A stretch of DNA of 64,000 bases, from positions 806,001-870,000 of the forward strand of contig NZ_CP086555.2 in NCBI RefSeq assembly GCF_020882015.2, in the 5' to 3' direction. The notes beneath the pieces are model-generated. The model was not told the origin of the DNA and did not search any database. It worked only from the letters and a program-made list of their open reading frames with translations. The stretch's first letter is position 1. Every line of letters starts with the position of its first letter. Below are positions 45,584-55,551 of this stretch, one piece after another. The position numbers and the translations under genes are program-made. The stretch comes from Candidatus Borrelia undatumii. Lineage in GTDB: Bacteria > Spirochaetota > Spirochaetia > Borreliales > Borreliaceae.

Positions 45584-47932
45584 TTGTCAGATAATATCGA
45601 TGATCAAGAAGATGAGAAAAAAATTAAAGTAGTCAAGTTGCGTAAGAAGGTGGTAAAGGTTGTAGCTCGATTGGACAGGAATGTGAATCCAGCTGAATCT
45701 GGAAGTGGTTTTGTTAGTCCTTCAAATTCATACAGGAGACAAGGTTCTGGTAGGAATTATACTCATGGTAGGGACTCTAGCGGTGGGCATTTTTACGGAA
45801 GTGGAAATGTAGGAGGGGAGAGGTCTTCTAATGTAAGGGGGGCTTTTGGTAGAGATAGAGATAATTTGGGGAGTCAGCAGCAAGGAGGTAGGAGTAGATA
45901 TCCTGGTAGGAATTATACTCATGGTAGGGACTCTAGCGGTGGGCCTCAGACTTTCAGGAGAGTCATAAGAGCTAGGGTTGCGCCCAATATTGCATCCGCT
46001 CCTGTTGATTCTGATAACAAGGGAATTAATAGGAAGCTTGGAGAGAAGAAGAAGCAACAGCAGGAGAGTCAAAAAAGCTATAAGAGAAAAAAGGAAGAGA
46101 CTGAGATTAAGACAATAGAACAAAAAGTCTTTGAACAGCTTCAGAAGAAAAAGAAAGAAAATTTGGCAAATCCGATTCCTAAATCAGTTGATATTATGGG
46201 AACTATCACTGTAGCGGAGCTTGCAAAGAAGATGAATTTAAAATCTTCAGCCTTGATTGCTAAATTGATGTCTTTGGGCGTAATGGCAACTATTAATGAG
46301 AAGCTTGATTCTGATACGGCCACTATTTTGGTTGAAGAATATGGGTCTAGGGTTAATTTGGTGTCGATTTATGATGAAACGATGATAGAGGCAGAGAAAG
46401 AGGACGAGAGTCAAAGGGTTGAAAAACCTCCTGTTATTACCATAATGGGGCATGTTGACCACGGGAAAACTAGACTTTTGTCGGTTTTGCAAAATATTGA
46501 TATAAATCGAACAGAAACGGGGGGCATTACTCAGCATATTGGTGCTTATACCATTAGTTATAATAATCATGAAATAACGTTTTTAGATACTCCAGGGCAT
46601 GAGGCTTTTACTATGATGAGAAGTCGGGGAGCTAGGGTTACAGACATTGTAGTTCTTGTTGTCTCATCTGTGGATGGTGTGATGCCTCAGACTGTTGAGG
46701 CTATTAATCATGCTAGGGAAGCGAAGGTGCCAATTATAGTTGCTATTAATAAAATAGATTTACCAGATGCTAATTTGGATAGGGTTAAGCATCAGCTTGC
46801 AGAGTATGAGCTCATTCCTGAAGAATGGGGAGGAAATACAATTTTTGTTTCGATTTCAGCTCTTAAGAACATTGGCATTTCAGAACTTCTTGATATGATT
46901 ATTTTACAAGCTGAATTAATGGCGTTGAAGGCGAACCCAAACAAGAGAGCCATTGGTAGGATACTTGATGCTAGGGTTGATTTGGGACGTGGAATCATTT
47001 GTTCTGTAATTATTGAAGATGGGACTCTTTCTGTAGGAGATTCTTTTGTAGGTGGAATATATCATGGTAAGGTTAGGGCATTGATAAATGAGAGAGGGGT
47101 TTCTGTAAAGAGCATTGGACCTGCAAAGGCTATTAGCGTTTTAGGTTTTTCTTCTATTCCCCAGGCTGGAGATCCGTTTCAGGCAACGAAGACGGAGAAG
47201 GAAGCTAAGTTGATTAGTTCTAGGAGACAAGATCTTAAGAAATATGAAAATGCTCAAAATGTTAAAAAAATTACTATATCAAATCTTTATGATTCAATTA
47301 AAGATGGAGAATTGAAAGAGCTTAAGATAATCTTAAAAGCTGATGTGCAGGGCTCCGTTGAGGCTTTAAAGTATTCTCTTGAAAAGTTGACTAATGATGA
47401 ACTCAGGGTTAGGGTCATTCATTCGTCAGCAGGGGCAATAACAGAGACAGATATTAGTTTTGCAGCTGCAAGTGAGGCTATTATCATTGGTTTTCATGTA
47501 AGGCCTACGGCGAAGGCTCAAATGTTAGCTGACCAGGAAAAAGTTGAAATTAGAAAATATAATATAATTTATGATGCAATAAATGATATTAAGTCTGTAC
47601 TTGAGGGAATGCTTGAACCTGATATTGAGCAAAAGTTTATTGGATTTGCCGAGGTTCGTGCTGTTATTAGTGTTCCTAGGGTCGGAGTGGTTGCTGGTTG
47701 TTATGTTTCACAAGGATTAATAAAAAGAGATGCTGTAACTAATGTTATGAGAGAAGGGTTTCAGATACATTCTGGTAAGATATCTTCACTTAAGAGGTTT
47801 AAGGATGATGTTAAGGAAGTCGGCGCACAGTATGAGTGTGGAATTATAATTGATAATTATTCTAATATTAAGGAAGGAGATATCATTGAAGCATTTGAGA
47901 TTAAAAAGATAAAAAGACGTTTGGGGTCTTGA
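45584..47932 (+). CDS. infB: Translation initiation factor IF-2
   Basis: 782 residues. GTPase motifs: G1 GHVDHGKT at 289-296, then DTPGHEAF and NKIDLPDA. The C-terminal domains that bind fMet-tRNA are complete. The N-terminal domain (about 30-180) is rich in Gly, Arg, Ser and Tyr and contains an exactly repeated 42-base unit. The start is TTG at 45584 with GAGGAG 7 bases upstream, in the nusA stop region; an in-frame TTG further upstream lies inside nusA. Confidence 0.95.
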   Translation: MSDNIDDQEDEKKIKVVKLRKKVVKVVARLDRNVNPAESGSGFVSPSNSYRRQGSGRNYTHGRDSSGGHFYGSGNVGGERSSNVRGAFGRDRDNLGSQQQGGRSRYPGRNYTHGRDSSGGPQTFRRVIRARVAPNIASAPVDSDNKGINRKLGEKKKQQQESQKSYKRKKEETEIKTIEQKVFEQLQKKKKENLANPIPKSVDIMGTITVAELAKKMNLKSSALIAKLMSLGVMATINEKLDSDTATILVEEYGSRVNLVSIYDETMIEAEKEDESQRVEKPPVITIMGHVDHGKTRLLSVLQNIDINRTETGGITQHIGAYTISYNNHEITFLDTPGHEAFTMMRSRGARVTDIVVLVVSSVDGVMPQTVEAINHAREAKVPIIVAINKIDLPDANLDRVKHQLAEYELIPEEWGGNTIFVSISALKNIGISELLDMIILQAELMALKANPNKRAIGRILDARVDLGRGIICSVIIEDGTLSVGDSFVGGIYHGKVRALINERGVSVKSIGPAKAISVLGFSSIPQAGDPFQATKTEKEAKLISSRRQDLKKYENAQNVKKITISNLYDSIKDGELKELKIILKADVQGSVEALKYSLEKLTNDELRVRVIHSSAGAITETDISFAAASEAIIIGFHVRPTAKAQMLADQEKVEIRKYNIIYDAINDIKSVLEGMLEPDIEQKFIGFAEVRAVISVPRVGVVAGCYVSQGLIKRDAVTNVMREGFQIHSGKISSLKRFKDDVKEVGAQYECGIIIDNYSNIKEGDIIEAFEIKKIKRRLGS
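45747..45944 (+). repeat. Two identical 42-bp direct repeats in infB
   Basis: 45747-45788 and 45903-45944 are identical base for base, 156 bases apart in phase with the reading frame. Each codes for [13 protein letters not shown]. Identity including third positions suggests recent copying or conversion. Recombination between them would remove 52 codons without a frameshift. Confidence 0.85.
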
Positions 47933-47940
47933 ATTTGGAT

Positions 47941-48300
47941 ATGGAAAAAGAGATAAGAAAGACAAAGCTTGAAAGTTTGCTAGTTCAAGAAATTGGTAAT
48001 TTGATAGTAACAAAAGGCATTAAGGATCCTAGGGTTCATGAGTTTTTAACTGTTGTAAGGGTTGAGGTTTCAAGTGATTTGATAAATGCCAAGGTGTTTG
48101 TTGGCTCTATTAAGGAAGGTGCGTCTCTTGATAATGCTATTAAAGCGTTAAATAATGCTAAGGGCTTTATTCAGGGGGAGATTGTAAAGAGGATTAGGGT
48201 TAGAAATACTCCGAAATTGAGTTTTTTAAAAGATGACACTGTTGCAAGGTCTTTTTATGTCAACAAAATAATTGATAATTTGGGTATTGGTAAAGAATAG
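47941..48300 (+). CDS. rbfA: Ribosome-binding factor A
   Basis: 119 residues from the ATG. RbfA binds the 30S subunit during cold growth and late assembly. Features: [18 protein letters not shown] near the start and the DPRV segment followed by [20 protein letters not shown], ending in [17 protein letters not shown] two codons upstream (47935) has a GGGG site at better spacing, so the true start may be there. It overlaps or follows infB closely. Confidence 0.92.
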   Translation: MEKEIRKTKLESLLVQEIGNLIVTKGIKDPRVHEFLTVVRVEVSSDLINAKVFVGSIKEGASLDNAIKALNNAKGFIQGEIVKRIRVRNTPKLSFLKDDTVARSFYVNKIIDNLGIGKE

Positions 48301-48308
48301 CAGATTTA

Positions 48309-49154
48309 ATGAATGGAATTGTTTTATTAAAAAAAAGAAGTGGTGTGACTTCTTTTGAGGCTCTGTCTCCTCTGAGGAAGTATTATGCGGGAAGTCGTGT
48401 TGGGCATACGGGGACTCTTGATAGGTTTGCCAGTGGACTTTTGGTGGTTCTTGTTGGAAAGTATACTAGTCTTTCGGGTTATATTACATCTTTGAGTAAG
48501 GAATATGTGGCAGAGTTTGAATTTGGAATCCAGACAGATACTCTTGATCCTGGTGGCAGAGTAACGAATAAAAGAGATTACATTCCAAGTTTGGAGGAGT
48601 TGAATCTTGGGCTTATGTCTTTTGTGGGTGAGATTTATCAAATTCCTCCTAAATTTTCTTCAGTGCATGTTAACGGAAATAGAGCTTACAAATTGGCTCT
48701 CAGAGGAGAGGATTTTGAACTTCAATCTAGAAAAGTTGAAATATATTATATGCAGGTCTTAAACTATAATACCGATTCTCGTATTTTAAAATTGAAAATA
48801 AAATGTTCTAAGGGGACCTACGTTAGAAGTATTGCAAGAGACTTAGCTTTAGCCTTGAATTCGTGTGCTTATGTTAAGAGCCTTGAAAGAGTAGGTGTTG
48901 GAGTTTTTAAGTTGGAAGATGCTTGCTTTTGTGAAAATCTAGATGATAATTCTTTGATAAGTTTAGACTCCTTAAGCCTTTTTGAAGTAATTTATGTTGA
49001 CTCTAATATGGTTAAATCTGTTAAGAATGGTGTTTATATTAATATCGTTATTAAGTTAAATGAATTTAAGATAGTTAAGACCAGAGAAGAAGAGATGTTA
49101 GCGGTCGTGTGTGGTATTGGGTTGGGCAAATATAAATATCTCATTATATTCTAG
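48309..49154 (+). CDS. truB: tRNA pseudouridine-55 synthase TruB
   Basis: 281 residues. It makes pseudouridine 55 in the T arm of most tRNAs. The catalytic Asp is in GHTGTLDRFASGLL near residue 38; the VNGNRAYKLAL, then SKGTYVRSIARDL, segments are also diagnostic. It follows rbfA by 8 bases and precedes the rpsO promoter. Confidence 0.95.
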   Translation: MNGIVLLKKRSGVTSFEALSPLRKYYAGSRVGHTGTLDRFASGLLVVLVGKYTSLSGYITSLSKEYVAEFEFGIQTDTLDPGGRVTNKRDYIPSLEELNLGLMSFVGEIYQIPPKFSSVHVNGNRAYKLALRGEDFELQSRKVEIYYMQVLNYNTDSRILKLKIKCSKGTYVRSIARDLALALNSCAYVKSLERVGVGVFKLEDACFCENLDDNSLISLDSLSLFEVIYVDSNMVKSVKNGVYINIVIKLNEFKIVKTREEEMLAVVCGIGLGKYKYLIIF

Positions 49155-49200
49155 TAAGTTGTAAATATTATTTACTGTTTGATAAATTATTGGTCCATTT

Positions 49201-49229
49201 TTGTTATTTTGATGAAAAAATATTATAAT
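49201..49229 (+). promoter_or_regulatory. Sigma-70 promoter of rpsO-pnp
   Basis: TTGTTA (49201-49206), 17-base spacer, perfect TATAAT (49224-49229). The start near 49236 gives a leader of about 62 bases that includes the inverted repeat below. Confidence 0.7.
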
Positions 49230-49250
49230 TTAGTTTGAGGATTTTAGTTG

Positions 49251-49276
49251 TAGCAAGTGGTCTTTGTGCCTTGCTA
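49251..49276 (+). promoter_or_regulatory. Inverted repeat in the rpsO leader (candidate S15 autoregulatory site)
   Basis: TAGCAAG (49251-49257) is exactly complementary to CTTGCTA (49270-49276), 7 pairs with a 12-base loop. It ends 9 bases before the TTAGGAG ribosome site. Leader binding by S15 is known in several bacteria with unrelated RNA folds; calling this such a site is inference. Confidence 0.45.
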
Positions 49277-49297
49277 TGATGGTGTTAGGAGTCGGTT

Positions 49298-49564
49298 GTG
49301 GTTAGTAAGGAACAGAAACAAATGATAGTTTCAGAATTTGGCAGGAATGCGGATGATACTGGTTCTGTTGAGGTTCAGGTAGCCTTGATTACGAATAGGA
49401 TAAAATATTTAACAGAACATTTGAGGGTTAATAAGAAGGATCATAGCTCGAAGAGAGGTTTATTGAAGCTAGTTGGACAGAGGAGAAGCTTGTTAAGATA
49501 TTATCAGGGCAAGGATTTGGAAGCTTACAGAACCTTGATAGCTAGGCTTGGGCTTAGGAAATAA
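49298..49564 (+). CDS. rpsO: 30S ribosomal protein S15
   Basis: 88 residues, exact family length. S15 binds the 16S rRNA three-way junction. Core: [20 protein letters not shown], then [20 protein letters not shown]. The start GTG has TTAGGAG 5 bases upstream. The stop is 13 bases before the pnp start, as in E. coli rpsO-pnp. Confidence 0.96.
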   Translation: MVSKEQKQMIVSEFGRNADDTGSVEVQVALITNRIKYLTEHLRVNKKDHSSKRGLLKLVGQRRSLLRYYQGKDLEAYRTLIARLGLRK

Positions 49565-49577
49565 TAAGGGGTTAATT

Positions 49578-51719
49578 TTGAGAAAAGTTTTGAGGTTGAA
49601 AATAGGAAGAGAGGAGTTGGTTTTGGAAACGGGAGTGCTTGCTAGGCAGGCTAATGGTGCGGTACTTGCTACTTATGGTGGGTCTGCTGTGCTTGCTACG
49701 GTTTGTTGTTCAGATTCGGTACGCGAGGATTTAGATTTTGTGCCTCTTTCGGTTGAGTATAACGAGAAGTATTATGCCGCTGGGAAAATACCTGGGGGAT
49801 TTATTAAAAGAGAGGGTAAGCCTAAGGATAAGGAGGTGCTTGTTTCTAGGCTAATAGACAGGCCTATGAGGCCCCTTTTTGATAAGAGATTTGGCAGGGA
49901 TATTCAGGTTGTTCCGACTACTTTGTCTACGGATCAGATGAATCCTCCTGATATTGTGGGTATGAATGCTGCTTTTACGGCAGTTTTTTTATCGGATATT
50001 CCATTTAATGGCCCGATTGCGGCTGTTAGGATAGCTTATTTGAATGACGAATTTGTGGTTAATCCTTCTTTTGAAGAGATTCAAGGTTCCTTGCTTGATA
50101 TCGTTGTTGCGGGGAGTCTAGATGGTATTACTATGGTTGAGGGTGGTGCTAATGAGGTCAGTGAGGAGATATTGCTTGTTGCAATAGATAAAGCGTATGA
50201 ATACATTAAGCAAATATGCAATATGCAAGGGGAGTTCGTGTCTATTGTTGGGTATAAAGAAAAGTTGCCCCTTGCTTATGAAGAGAGGGTGTTTGAATTT
50301 AGGGATGAGCTTAAAGATTTGATTTATTCTGAGCTTAAGGATGCATGCTTTGTTTTGGGGAAGCTTAATAGAGATAAAGCTATTAAGCTGGTTAAGAAGA
50401 AGGCTCATGATCATTTTTCTTCTATTGATAAGTTAAATGATGAGAATGAACGTCTTTTCCTTAAAGCTTTTGATGATTTTGAGCAAGAGATTGTTAGGAA
50501 GTCGATTCTTGAAAATAACCTTAGGACGGATGGTCGTGCTCCTAGGGAGATAAGGAATATTTCTGCAGAGGTGGATCTTTTAAATAGGACACACGGATCT
50601 GCTCTTTTTACAAGGGGTGAAACTCAGGCTTTAGCTGTGACTACTTTAGGAACAAGTATCGATGAGCAGATAATGGACGATATTGATGGAGATAAGCGTC
50701 TTAATTTTATGCTTCATTATAATTTTCCTCCCTTTTCTGTTGGGGAAACGGGTAGACTCATGACTGGGAGGCGTGAGATTGGGCATGGTCATTTGGCTCA
50801 AAGGTCTTTGGAGGCTATGTTGCCCAAGAAGGACGATTTCCCATACACTATTAGGGTTGTATCTGAGGTGCTTGAATCAAATGGGTCATCGTCAATGGCT
50901 ACGGTATGTTCTAGTAGTATGTCTTTGATGGCTGCTGGGGTGCCCGCTAGGGATCAGGTTGCAGGAATTGCTATGGGGCTTATTAGTGAGGGTGATAAGT
51001 ATGTTATTTTAAGTGATATTTTGGGTGAAGAAGACCATTTGGGTGATATGGATTTTAAGGTGGCAGGAACTAAAAAAGGAATTACTGGTTTTCAAATGGA
51101 TATTAAAATTTTAAATGTTACGAGACAGTTGATGAGGGATGCTCTTGAGCAGGCTCGTGAGGGCAGGATGCATATTTTGTCCATTATGGATTCTGTAATT
51201 TCGAAGTCAAGGGTGGATATATCCGATAATGCCCCTAAGATTCTTCAATTACAAATTGATATCGATAAAATTTCTCTCGTTATTGGGTCTACTGGCAAGA
51301 CAGTTAAAGCAATCACGGACGAATTTGAGGTTAGGGTGCAAATTGAGCAAGATGGAAGGATTATCCTTTTTGGAGCTGATAGTGTAAAGATGCAGAAGGC
51401 GAAAGAGAGGATAGAGAGTATCGTTAGGGAGCCCAAGGTTGGTGAAATTTATGAGGGAGTTGTTAAAAAGATCAACAGTTTTGGGGCTTTCATTGAGCTT
51501 ACTCCTGCAAAGGAAGGTTTTTTAAGTACTCGGCCAAGAACTAGGGATGTTGGCGATAGGAGCCCTAGATATGGTGATAGTAGAAATGCTAGATATGGTG
51601 ATAGCAAAAGGGGGGTGGGTGTCCGTCCTCCGAGATTAGATGAAGGGCAAAAAGTTAAGGTTAGGGTATCTGAGATAGACAAATTTGGCAAGATTGAACT
51701 TGAATTCGTCAGAGATTAA
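49578..51719 (+). CDS. pnp: Polynucleotide phosphorylase (PNPase) with a repeat insertion in the S1 domain
   Basis: 713 residues. It degrades RNA from the 3' end using phosphate. Two RNase PH domains, a KH domain (about 555-610; [15 protein letters not shown]) and an S1 domain at the end are present. The TTG at 49578 with AAGGGG 6 bases upstream is chosen; the open frame extends 10 codons more. In the S1 domain, between KEGFLS and [11 protein letters not shown], lies a 36-residue Arg-rich stretch (about 646-681) with repeated RYGDS in place of the usual HISEL-type loop. Confidence 0.94.
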   Translation: MRKVLRLKIGREELVLETGVLARQANGAVLATYGGSAVLATVCCSDSVREDLDFVPLSVEYNEKYYAAGKIPGGFIKREGKPKDKEVLVSRLIDRPMRPLFDKRFGRDIQVVPTTLSTDQMNPPDIVGMNAAFTAVFLSDIPFNGPIAAVRIAYLNDEFVVNPSFEEIQGSLLDIVVAGSLDGITMVEGGANEVSEEILLVAIDKAYEYIKQICNMQGEFVSIVGYKEKLPLAYEERVFEFRDELKDLIYSELKDACFVLGKLNRDKAIKLVKKKAHDHFSSIDKLNDENERLFLKAFDDFEQEIVRKSILENNLRTDGRAPREIRNISAEVDLLNRTHGSALFTRGETQALAVTTLGTSIDEQIMDDIDGDKRLNFMLHYNFPPFSVGETGRLMTGRREIGHGHLAQRSLEAMLPKKDDFPYTIRVVSEVLESNGSSSMATVCSSSMSLMAAGVPARDQVAGIAMGLISEGDKYVILSDILGEEDHLGDMDFKVAGTKKGITGFQMDIKILNVTRQLMRDALEQAREGRMHILSIMDSVISKSRVDISDNAPKILQLQIDIDKISLVIGSTGKTVKAITDEFEVRVQIEQDGRIILFGADSVKMQKAKERIESIVREPKVGEIYEGVVKKINSFGAFIELTPAKEGFLSTRPRTRDVGDRSPRYGDSRNARYGDSKRGVGVRPPRLDEGQKVKVRVSEIDKFGKIELEFVRD
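51565..51604 (+). repeat. Short tandem repeat in the pnp S1 region
   Basis: CTAGATATGGTGATAG occurs at 51565-51580 and 51589-51604, a 24-base period in frame, coding RYGDS twice. Confidence 0.7.
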
Positions 51720-51728
51720 TGGGTAGTT

Positions 51729-53213
51729 ATGGAGCCTATATTAAGTAGTGTTAGCAGAAGTAAACTTATCTTTTTAGGTTTGCTTCTGCTGCTCTCTTGT
51801 CATACGGCCGGCAGGGACACTAGCTCTCACTCTGGTCTTTTAGGAGATGAGGAAGAGTTAAGTGCTAGGAGTAGGGGCTATTTATTAGGGTTGAGGGATG
51901 ATGAGTCCTTTTTTTTAAGTGGTGCTTTTTTAAAGGAAGATAATCCTTATTTTGTTAGTGCCAGGGAGAGTTACGCTCGAAAAGATCTTGAGATGGCTAG
52001 TTTTTATTTGAATAAAATATTAGCTGACAAGAAGAGCTATAGTAGGGAGTTGTTTTCTAAGGCCAGTTTGTTTTTTGGCTATGTGAACTACAGTAGAGGC
52101 GCTTATGATCTTTCTGAACATAATTTTGATTGTTTTTTGAGGTATTACAGATACTCTCATGCCAGCCTGAGAGCTTCTGAATTGAGGTATTTTTCCGGAG
52201 ATAGAATAGGGGCAGTCTCTGCGTTAAGAGATGTTGTTGAATCTTCTATTTTACTAGAGTACGATGCGGGGATTTATAATTTCTTAAATAACAAGTTTGG
52301 GGTAAATTATTTAAATCTGGAGACTTTGGGGTTTCTGGATAATAGCATATTTGATATGTTTATTTTTAAAAATAATGTTTTTGTTTCAAATATATTTGGT
52401 GGTCTTTTAAGATACGATATTAAGAACAACTCTTATAGAGTTTTTATTAAGGATAAGAAAAGTATTGTTTTAAATGGACTTAAGGGATTTACTGAGCATA
52501 AGGGTATTATATACGTTGGCGGTGGTAGTGTTCTTTATTATATTGAAGATTTTGAAGGTTCTATCAAGCAGGTTAAGATGCCTTTGGGAATTGGGTTTAA
52601 TAACATACAGGTTTTAATGGGCGTTAGGGATGGAATATTTGTTGGGACTCTGGATTCTGGATTATGGTTTTGTTCTGACCTAGGGGAATGGACTTACATA
52701 GGGCTTGGTTCTAACAGGATCTCTTCGATGTACCTAGACGAGGGAAAAGATGTATTGCTTGTGGGAACGACTGACAATAGCATTTATACTGTCAATCTTG
52801 CCGATTTTAAAGATATTAGGCATTTAAACTTTTTTGGTAGTAAAGATAGTGAGAGGAATATTAATTTTATAAAGAGCTACAATGGTCGTTATTATGTAGG
52901 GACGTATGGGCATGGTCTTTTCATGTTAAATTTGGAAAATAGGACATATATTAAATGTGAGGTTGACAATAATTTTAGCGTTGAGTATTTCCTTGATATG
53001 GAGGTTAGAGGCAATAAGTTATTGTTTGCTACTTTTGGGCATGGTTTGGTAGTTCATGATACTGTGAGTGGTAGTTGGGATTATCTGGGGCCTCGTGATG
53101 GACTTCTCAATTTAAATTTGGTTAAAGTTTTAAATTTCGATAACTATGTAGTACTTGGTACTCTCAATGATGGTTTGGTTTTTGTGGATGAAAGTATCAA
53201 AAAACAATTATGA
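51729..53213 (+). CDS. Lipoprotein with helical (TPR-like) part and beta-propeller
   Basis: 494 residues. Lipobox LLLLS-C with Cys24. Residues about 75-190 are helical with paired helices typical of TPR (ESYARKDLEMASFYLNKIL and following). From about 200 a propeller-like series of blades appears, each carrying a V/F-G/A-T/V-x-x-x-GL turn: VGTLDSGLW, VGTTDNSIY, VGTYGHGLF, FATFGHGLV, LGTLNDGLV. Similar repeats occur in sensor propellers. It lies directly before two LptF/LptG-type permease genes and overlaps the first by 26 bases, which links it to envelope transport. Function unknown. Confidence 0.8.
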   Translation: MEPILSSVSRSKLIFLGLLLLLSCHTAGRDTSSHSGLLGDEEELSARSRGYLLGLRDDESFFLSGAFLKEDNPYFVSARESYARKDLEMASFYLNKILADKKSYSRELFSKASLFFGYVNYSRGAYDLSEHNFDCFLRYYRYSHASLRASELRYFSGDRIGAVSALRDVVESSILLEYDAGIYNFLNNKFGVNYLNLETLGFLDNSIFDMFIFKNNVFVSNIFGGLLRYDIKNNSYRVFIKDKKSIVLNGLKGFTEHKGIIYVGGGSVLYYIEDFEGSIKQVKMPLGIGFNNIQVLMGVRDGIFVGTLDSGLWFCSDLGEWTYIGLGSNRISSMYLDEGKDVLLVGTTDNSIYTVNLADFKDIRHLNFFGSKDSERNINFIKSYNGRYYVGTYGHGLFMLNLENRTYIKCEVDNNFSVEYFLDMEVRGNKLLFATFGHGLVVHDTVSGSWDYLGPRDGLLNLNLVKVLNFDNYVVLGTLNDGLVFVDESIKKQL

Positions 53214-54477
53214 ATCTTATATAATCGCTGAGTTTTTTAAGTATTTTTTAATTACTTTTTTATTTTTTTTCTTCGTGTTTTTCATAAATCAAATACTTTT
53301 TTTTATGAGAATACTCCTTCAAAATTACGTTCCATTCTTGAAAGCTTTTATTTTTGTCATATATTCTCTTCCAATGGTGGTTGCGCTCTCTCCTCCCTTT
53401 GCAGCTTTAATTTCAGTGGTTCTTACTGTCCATAGGTTTAAACTTAATAATGAAATACTGGCTTTCAGATCAATTGGAATATCTATTCTAGATTTATTAT
53501 TTCCTTTTCTAAAATTGGGGATAGTTATTGCGTTTATTTCTTTTATTTCAAATGATTTTTTACTTCCTCTTGGGTCTATAGGTAGGTTGAAGATTTTTAA
53601 TGAAATAAAAGAAGAGGTTCCTCATTTAGTGTTAAAGCCTTATTCAAGCAAACAGTATGGAGATTTGATATTTGTATCTGGGGAAAAGGCGGAGACAGGA
53701 TACAAGAATGTTACCTTTTTTGATAATACTAGACTTAAAGGTTACGATAGGGTATTTATGGCTAAAAATCTTAATATCCAGAAAGAGAATTATCAGGTGT
53801 ATTTTATTTTAAATGATGTATTCTCAATTGCTTTAACAGATGATGAGGTTGGATTTTATGATTATTTTTATGCGGATCGGATGAAATATTCAATTGATCA
53901 GGTATCATTTAGCGATGGGGTTTTGTTAAACTACATAACTCCTTCTCAGATGAGTATAAGAGATGTTCTTAAACTTGTTGATAAGCAAACCAAGTTAATT
54001 GAAGATTTGAATGTACAAAATGATTTAGAAGAGGATTTTTTGAATTTAAATTTTTCAAATAGCTACTTAAGTTATTTGTATGATAAGAGTAGGATATTAG
54101 ATGAAATGTCTATTCTTGATAATGTGGAATACATGTATAATCTAAATTTAAATTACAGCCCTTATGAGGATATGACGGTTCGGAGAAGTTATACTCTTTT
54201 TGCGTTGGAGCTTTATCAAAAAATCAGCCTGCCATTGTCTGTTTTATTTTTTATTTTTTTGGCTTTTGGAATGGGAATGTATTCAAATAAAAAATATTCT
54301 ATTATTCTTGAACTTGTAATTTCAATTCTTATTTGCGTTGCCTATTGGGTAATGTTTATTGGTGGAAAAGTATACACTGTTCAGAATGCCCCAAATCCTT
54401 TTCTTGTTGCTGTTTTTCCAAATGTATTATTAATTGTTTCAGGGGCAATACTTTTTTTGAGACTTTTAAAGAAATGA
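53188..54477 (+). CDS. lptF: LptF/LptG (YjgP/YjgQ) family permease
   Basis: 429 residues from the ATG at 53188. Membrane segments cluster at both ends (about 15-40, 55-85, 95-125 and 345-425), with a large periplasmic domain between, the layout of LptF/LptG. In LPS-making bacteria these form the ATP-driven extractor of LPS with LptB. Borrelia lacks LPS, so the cargo is open; lipoproteins have been proposed. Which of the two genes is F and which is G cannot be told. The stop overlaps the next start by 4 bases. Confidence 0.85.
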   Translation: MKVSKNNYESYIIAEFFKYFLITFLFFFFVFFINQILFFMRILLQNYVPFLKAFIFVIYSLPMVVALSPPFAALISVVLTVHRFKLNNEILAFRSIGISILDLLFPFLKLGIVIAFISFISNDFLLPLGSIGRLKIFNEIKEEVPHLVLKPYSSKQYGDLIFVSGEKAETGYKNVTFFDNTRLKGYDRVFMAKNLNIQKENYQVYFILNDVFSIALTDDEVGFYDYFYADRMKYSIDQVSFSDGVLLNYITPSQMSIRDVLKLVDKQTKLIEDLNVQNDLEEDFLNLNFSNSYLSYLYDKSRILDEMSILDNVEYMYNLNLNYSPYEDMTVRRSYTLFALELYQKISLPLSVLFFIFLAFGMGMYSNKKYSIILELVISILICVAYWVMFIGGKVYTVQNAPNPFLVAVFPNVLLIVSGAILFLRLLKK

Positions 54478-55535
54478 GAGTAGATAAACTTTTCGTAAAG
54501 AATATAACATTGACTTTTCTGTTTATGAACTTTCTTTTCATGATCTTAATTGTCCTTGGCGATTTATTTGTAAATCTTTTAAGTTACCTTGATAATAAAT
54601 TTAGTGTTAGTGATATTGTTTATATTTATTATCTCTACTTGCCGAAATCCTTCTCAGATGGTGTTGCTTTATCTTTTCTTTTTTCTGTTTCTAATCTTAT
54701 TGGCAATCTTTCTATGAGAAACGAAATAATAGGGCTTTTTAGTTGTGGGATTTCTTTGTCTAGGATATTAAGGCCAATAATTTTAATTAGTGTTTTAATA
54801 TCGATAATTCTCTTTTTTTTTGATAATTATTTGGTTATAGATACCCTTACCCAAAGGGATGCTTTTCTTAAAAATATGGGGAAAGGCTCCAATGATAGAA
54901 CTGTAATAATAAGGGATTTTGCAAGAGAAATTTACAATATTAGATATTATAATATTGATAATGATACCATTTCTAATTTGATAATTATTTTAAGAGATAG
55001 TAATGATGTTTTTAGTAAAAGGTATGATGTGGGTAAGGCTGAGTGGGTTGATAATAAGTGGAATCTTTATGATGTAAGAGAATTTACTAGGGTTGGCAGG
55101 GAGATTATAGAAAATTTTTATGAGATTCTTGATGGTAGGGGGGTTGTTAACCTAGATCCTGAATATGTTAAGATAGTGATGTTGTCTTCAAAAACATTGA
55201 ATTTCTCCAGACTTACTGACTGGATTAGATCTCTTAAGATAGAAAATTTGGATTATTCTGAGGCTTTATTTGATTTTTTAAATAGGATATTTTTTTCGTT
55301 TAGATTAATCCTTCTGAGTTTCACTGTTGGTTTCATAAGTCTTGCTTTAAGAAAAAATATTTTTATACTCAGCCTGTTAAACAGCATTGCATTTGCAGTT
55401 ATATATGTTATTTCAATTGTGATTTTTAATTTTCTAGCTGATCTTGGTTATTTGCCAATAACAGTTGCAAGTTCATTTACTACTGTTTTGTTTCTTGTCA
55501 TCAATGTCGTTATTTATAGTTTTGTGCGTAAGTAG
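54474..55535 (+). CDS. lptG: LptF/LptG (YjgP/YjgQ) family permease
   Basis: 353 residues from the ATG in the ATGA overlap; the frame itself opens 141 bases earlier inside the previous gene, which is discarded. Six membrane segments in two groups surround a periplasmic domain (about 120-265). Opening: VDKLFVKNITLTFLFMNFL. It is the partner of the preceding permease. The two together imply a working Lpt-type ABC transporter whose ATPase LptB is encoded elsewhere. Confidence 0.87.
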   Translation: MRVDKLFVKNITLTFLFMNFLFMILIVLGDLFVNLLSYLDNKFSVSDIVYIYYLYLPKSFSDGVALSFLFSVSNLIGNLSMRNEIIGLFSCGISLSRILRPIILISVLISIILFFFDNYLVIDTLTQRDAFLKNMGKGSNDRTVIIRDFAREIYNIRYYNIDNDTISNLIIILRDSNDVFSKRYDVGKAEWVDNKWNLYDVREFTRVGREIIENFYEILDGRGVVNLDPEYVKIVMLSSKTLNFSRLTDWIRSLKIENLDYSEALFDFLNRIFFSFRLILLSFTVGFISLALRKNIFILSLLNSIAFAVIYVISIVIFNFLADLGYLPITVASSFTTVLFLVINVVIYSFVRK

Positions 55536-55551
55536 CAGGTTTTAGGAATTT

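Noticed and set aside
45728-46123. Long antisense open frame opposite the infB repeat region
   Set aside because: It follows from the Gly/Arg-rich composition of infB on the other strand; threonine/proline-rich product with no family match.
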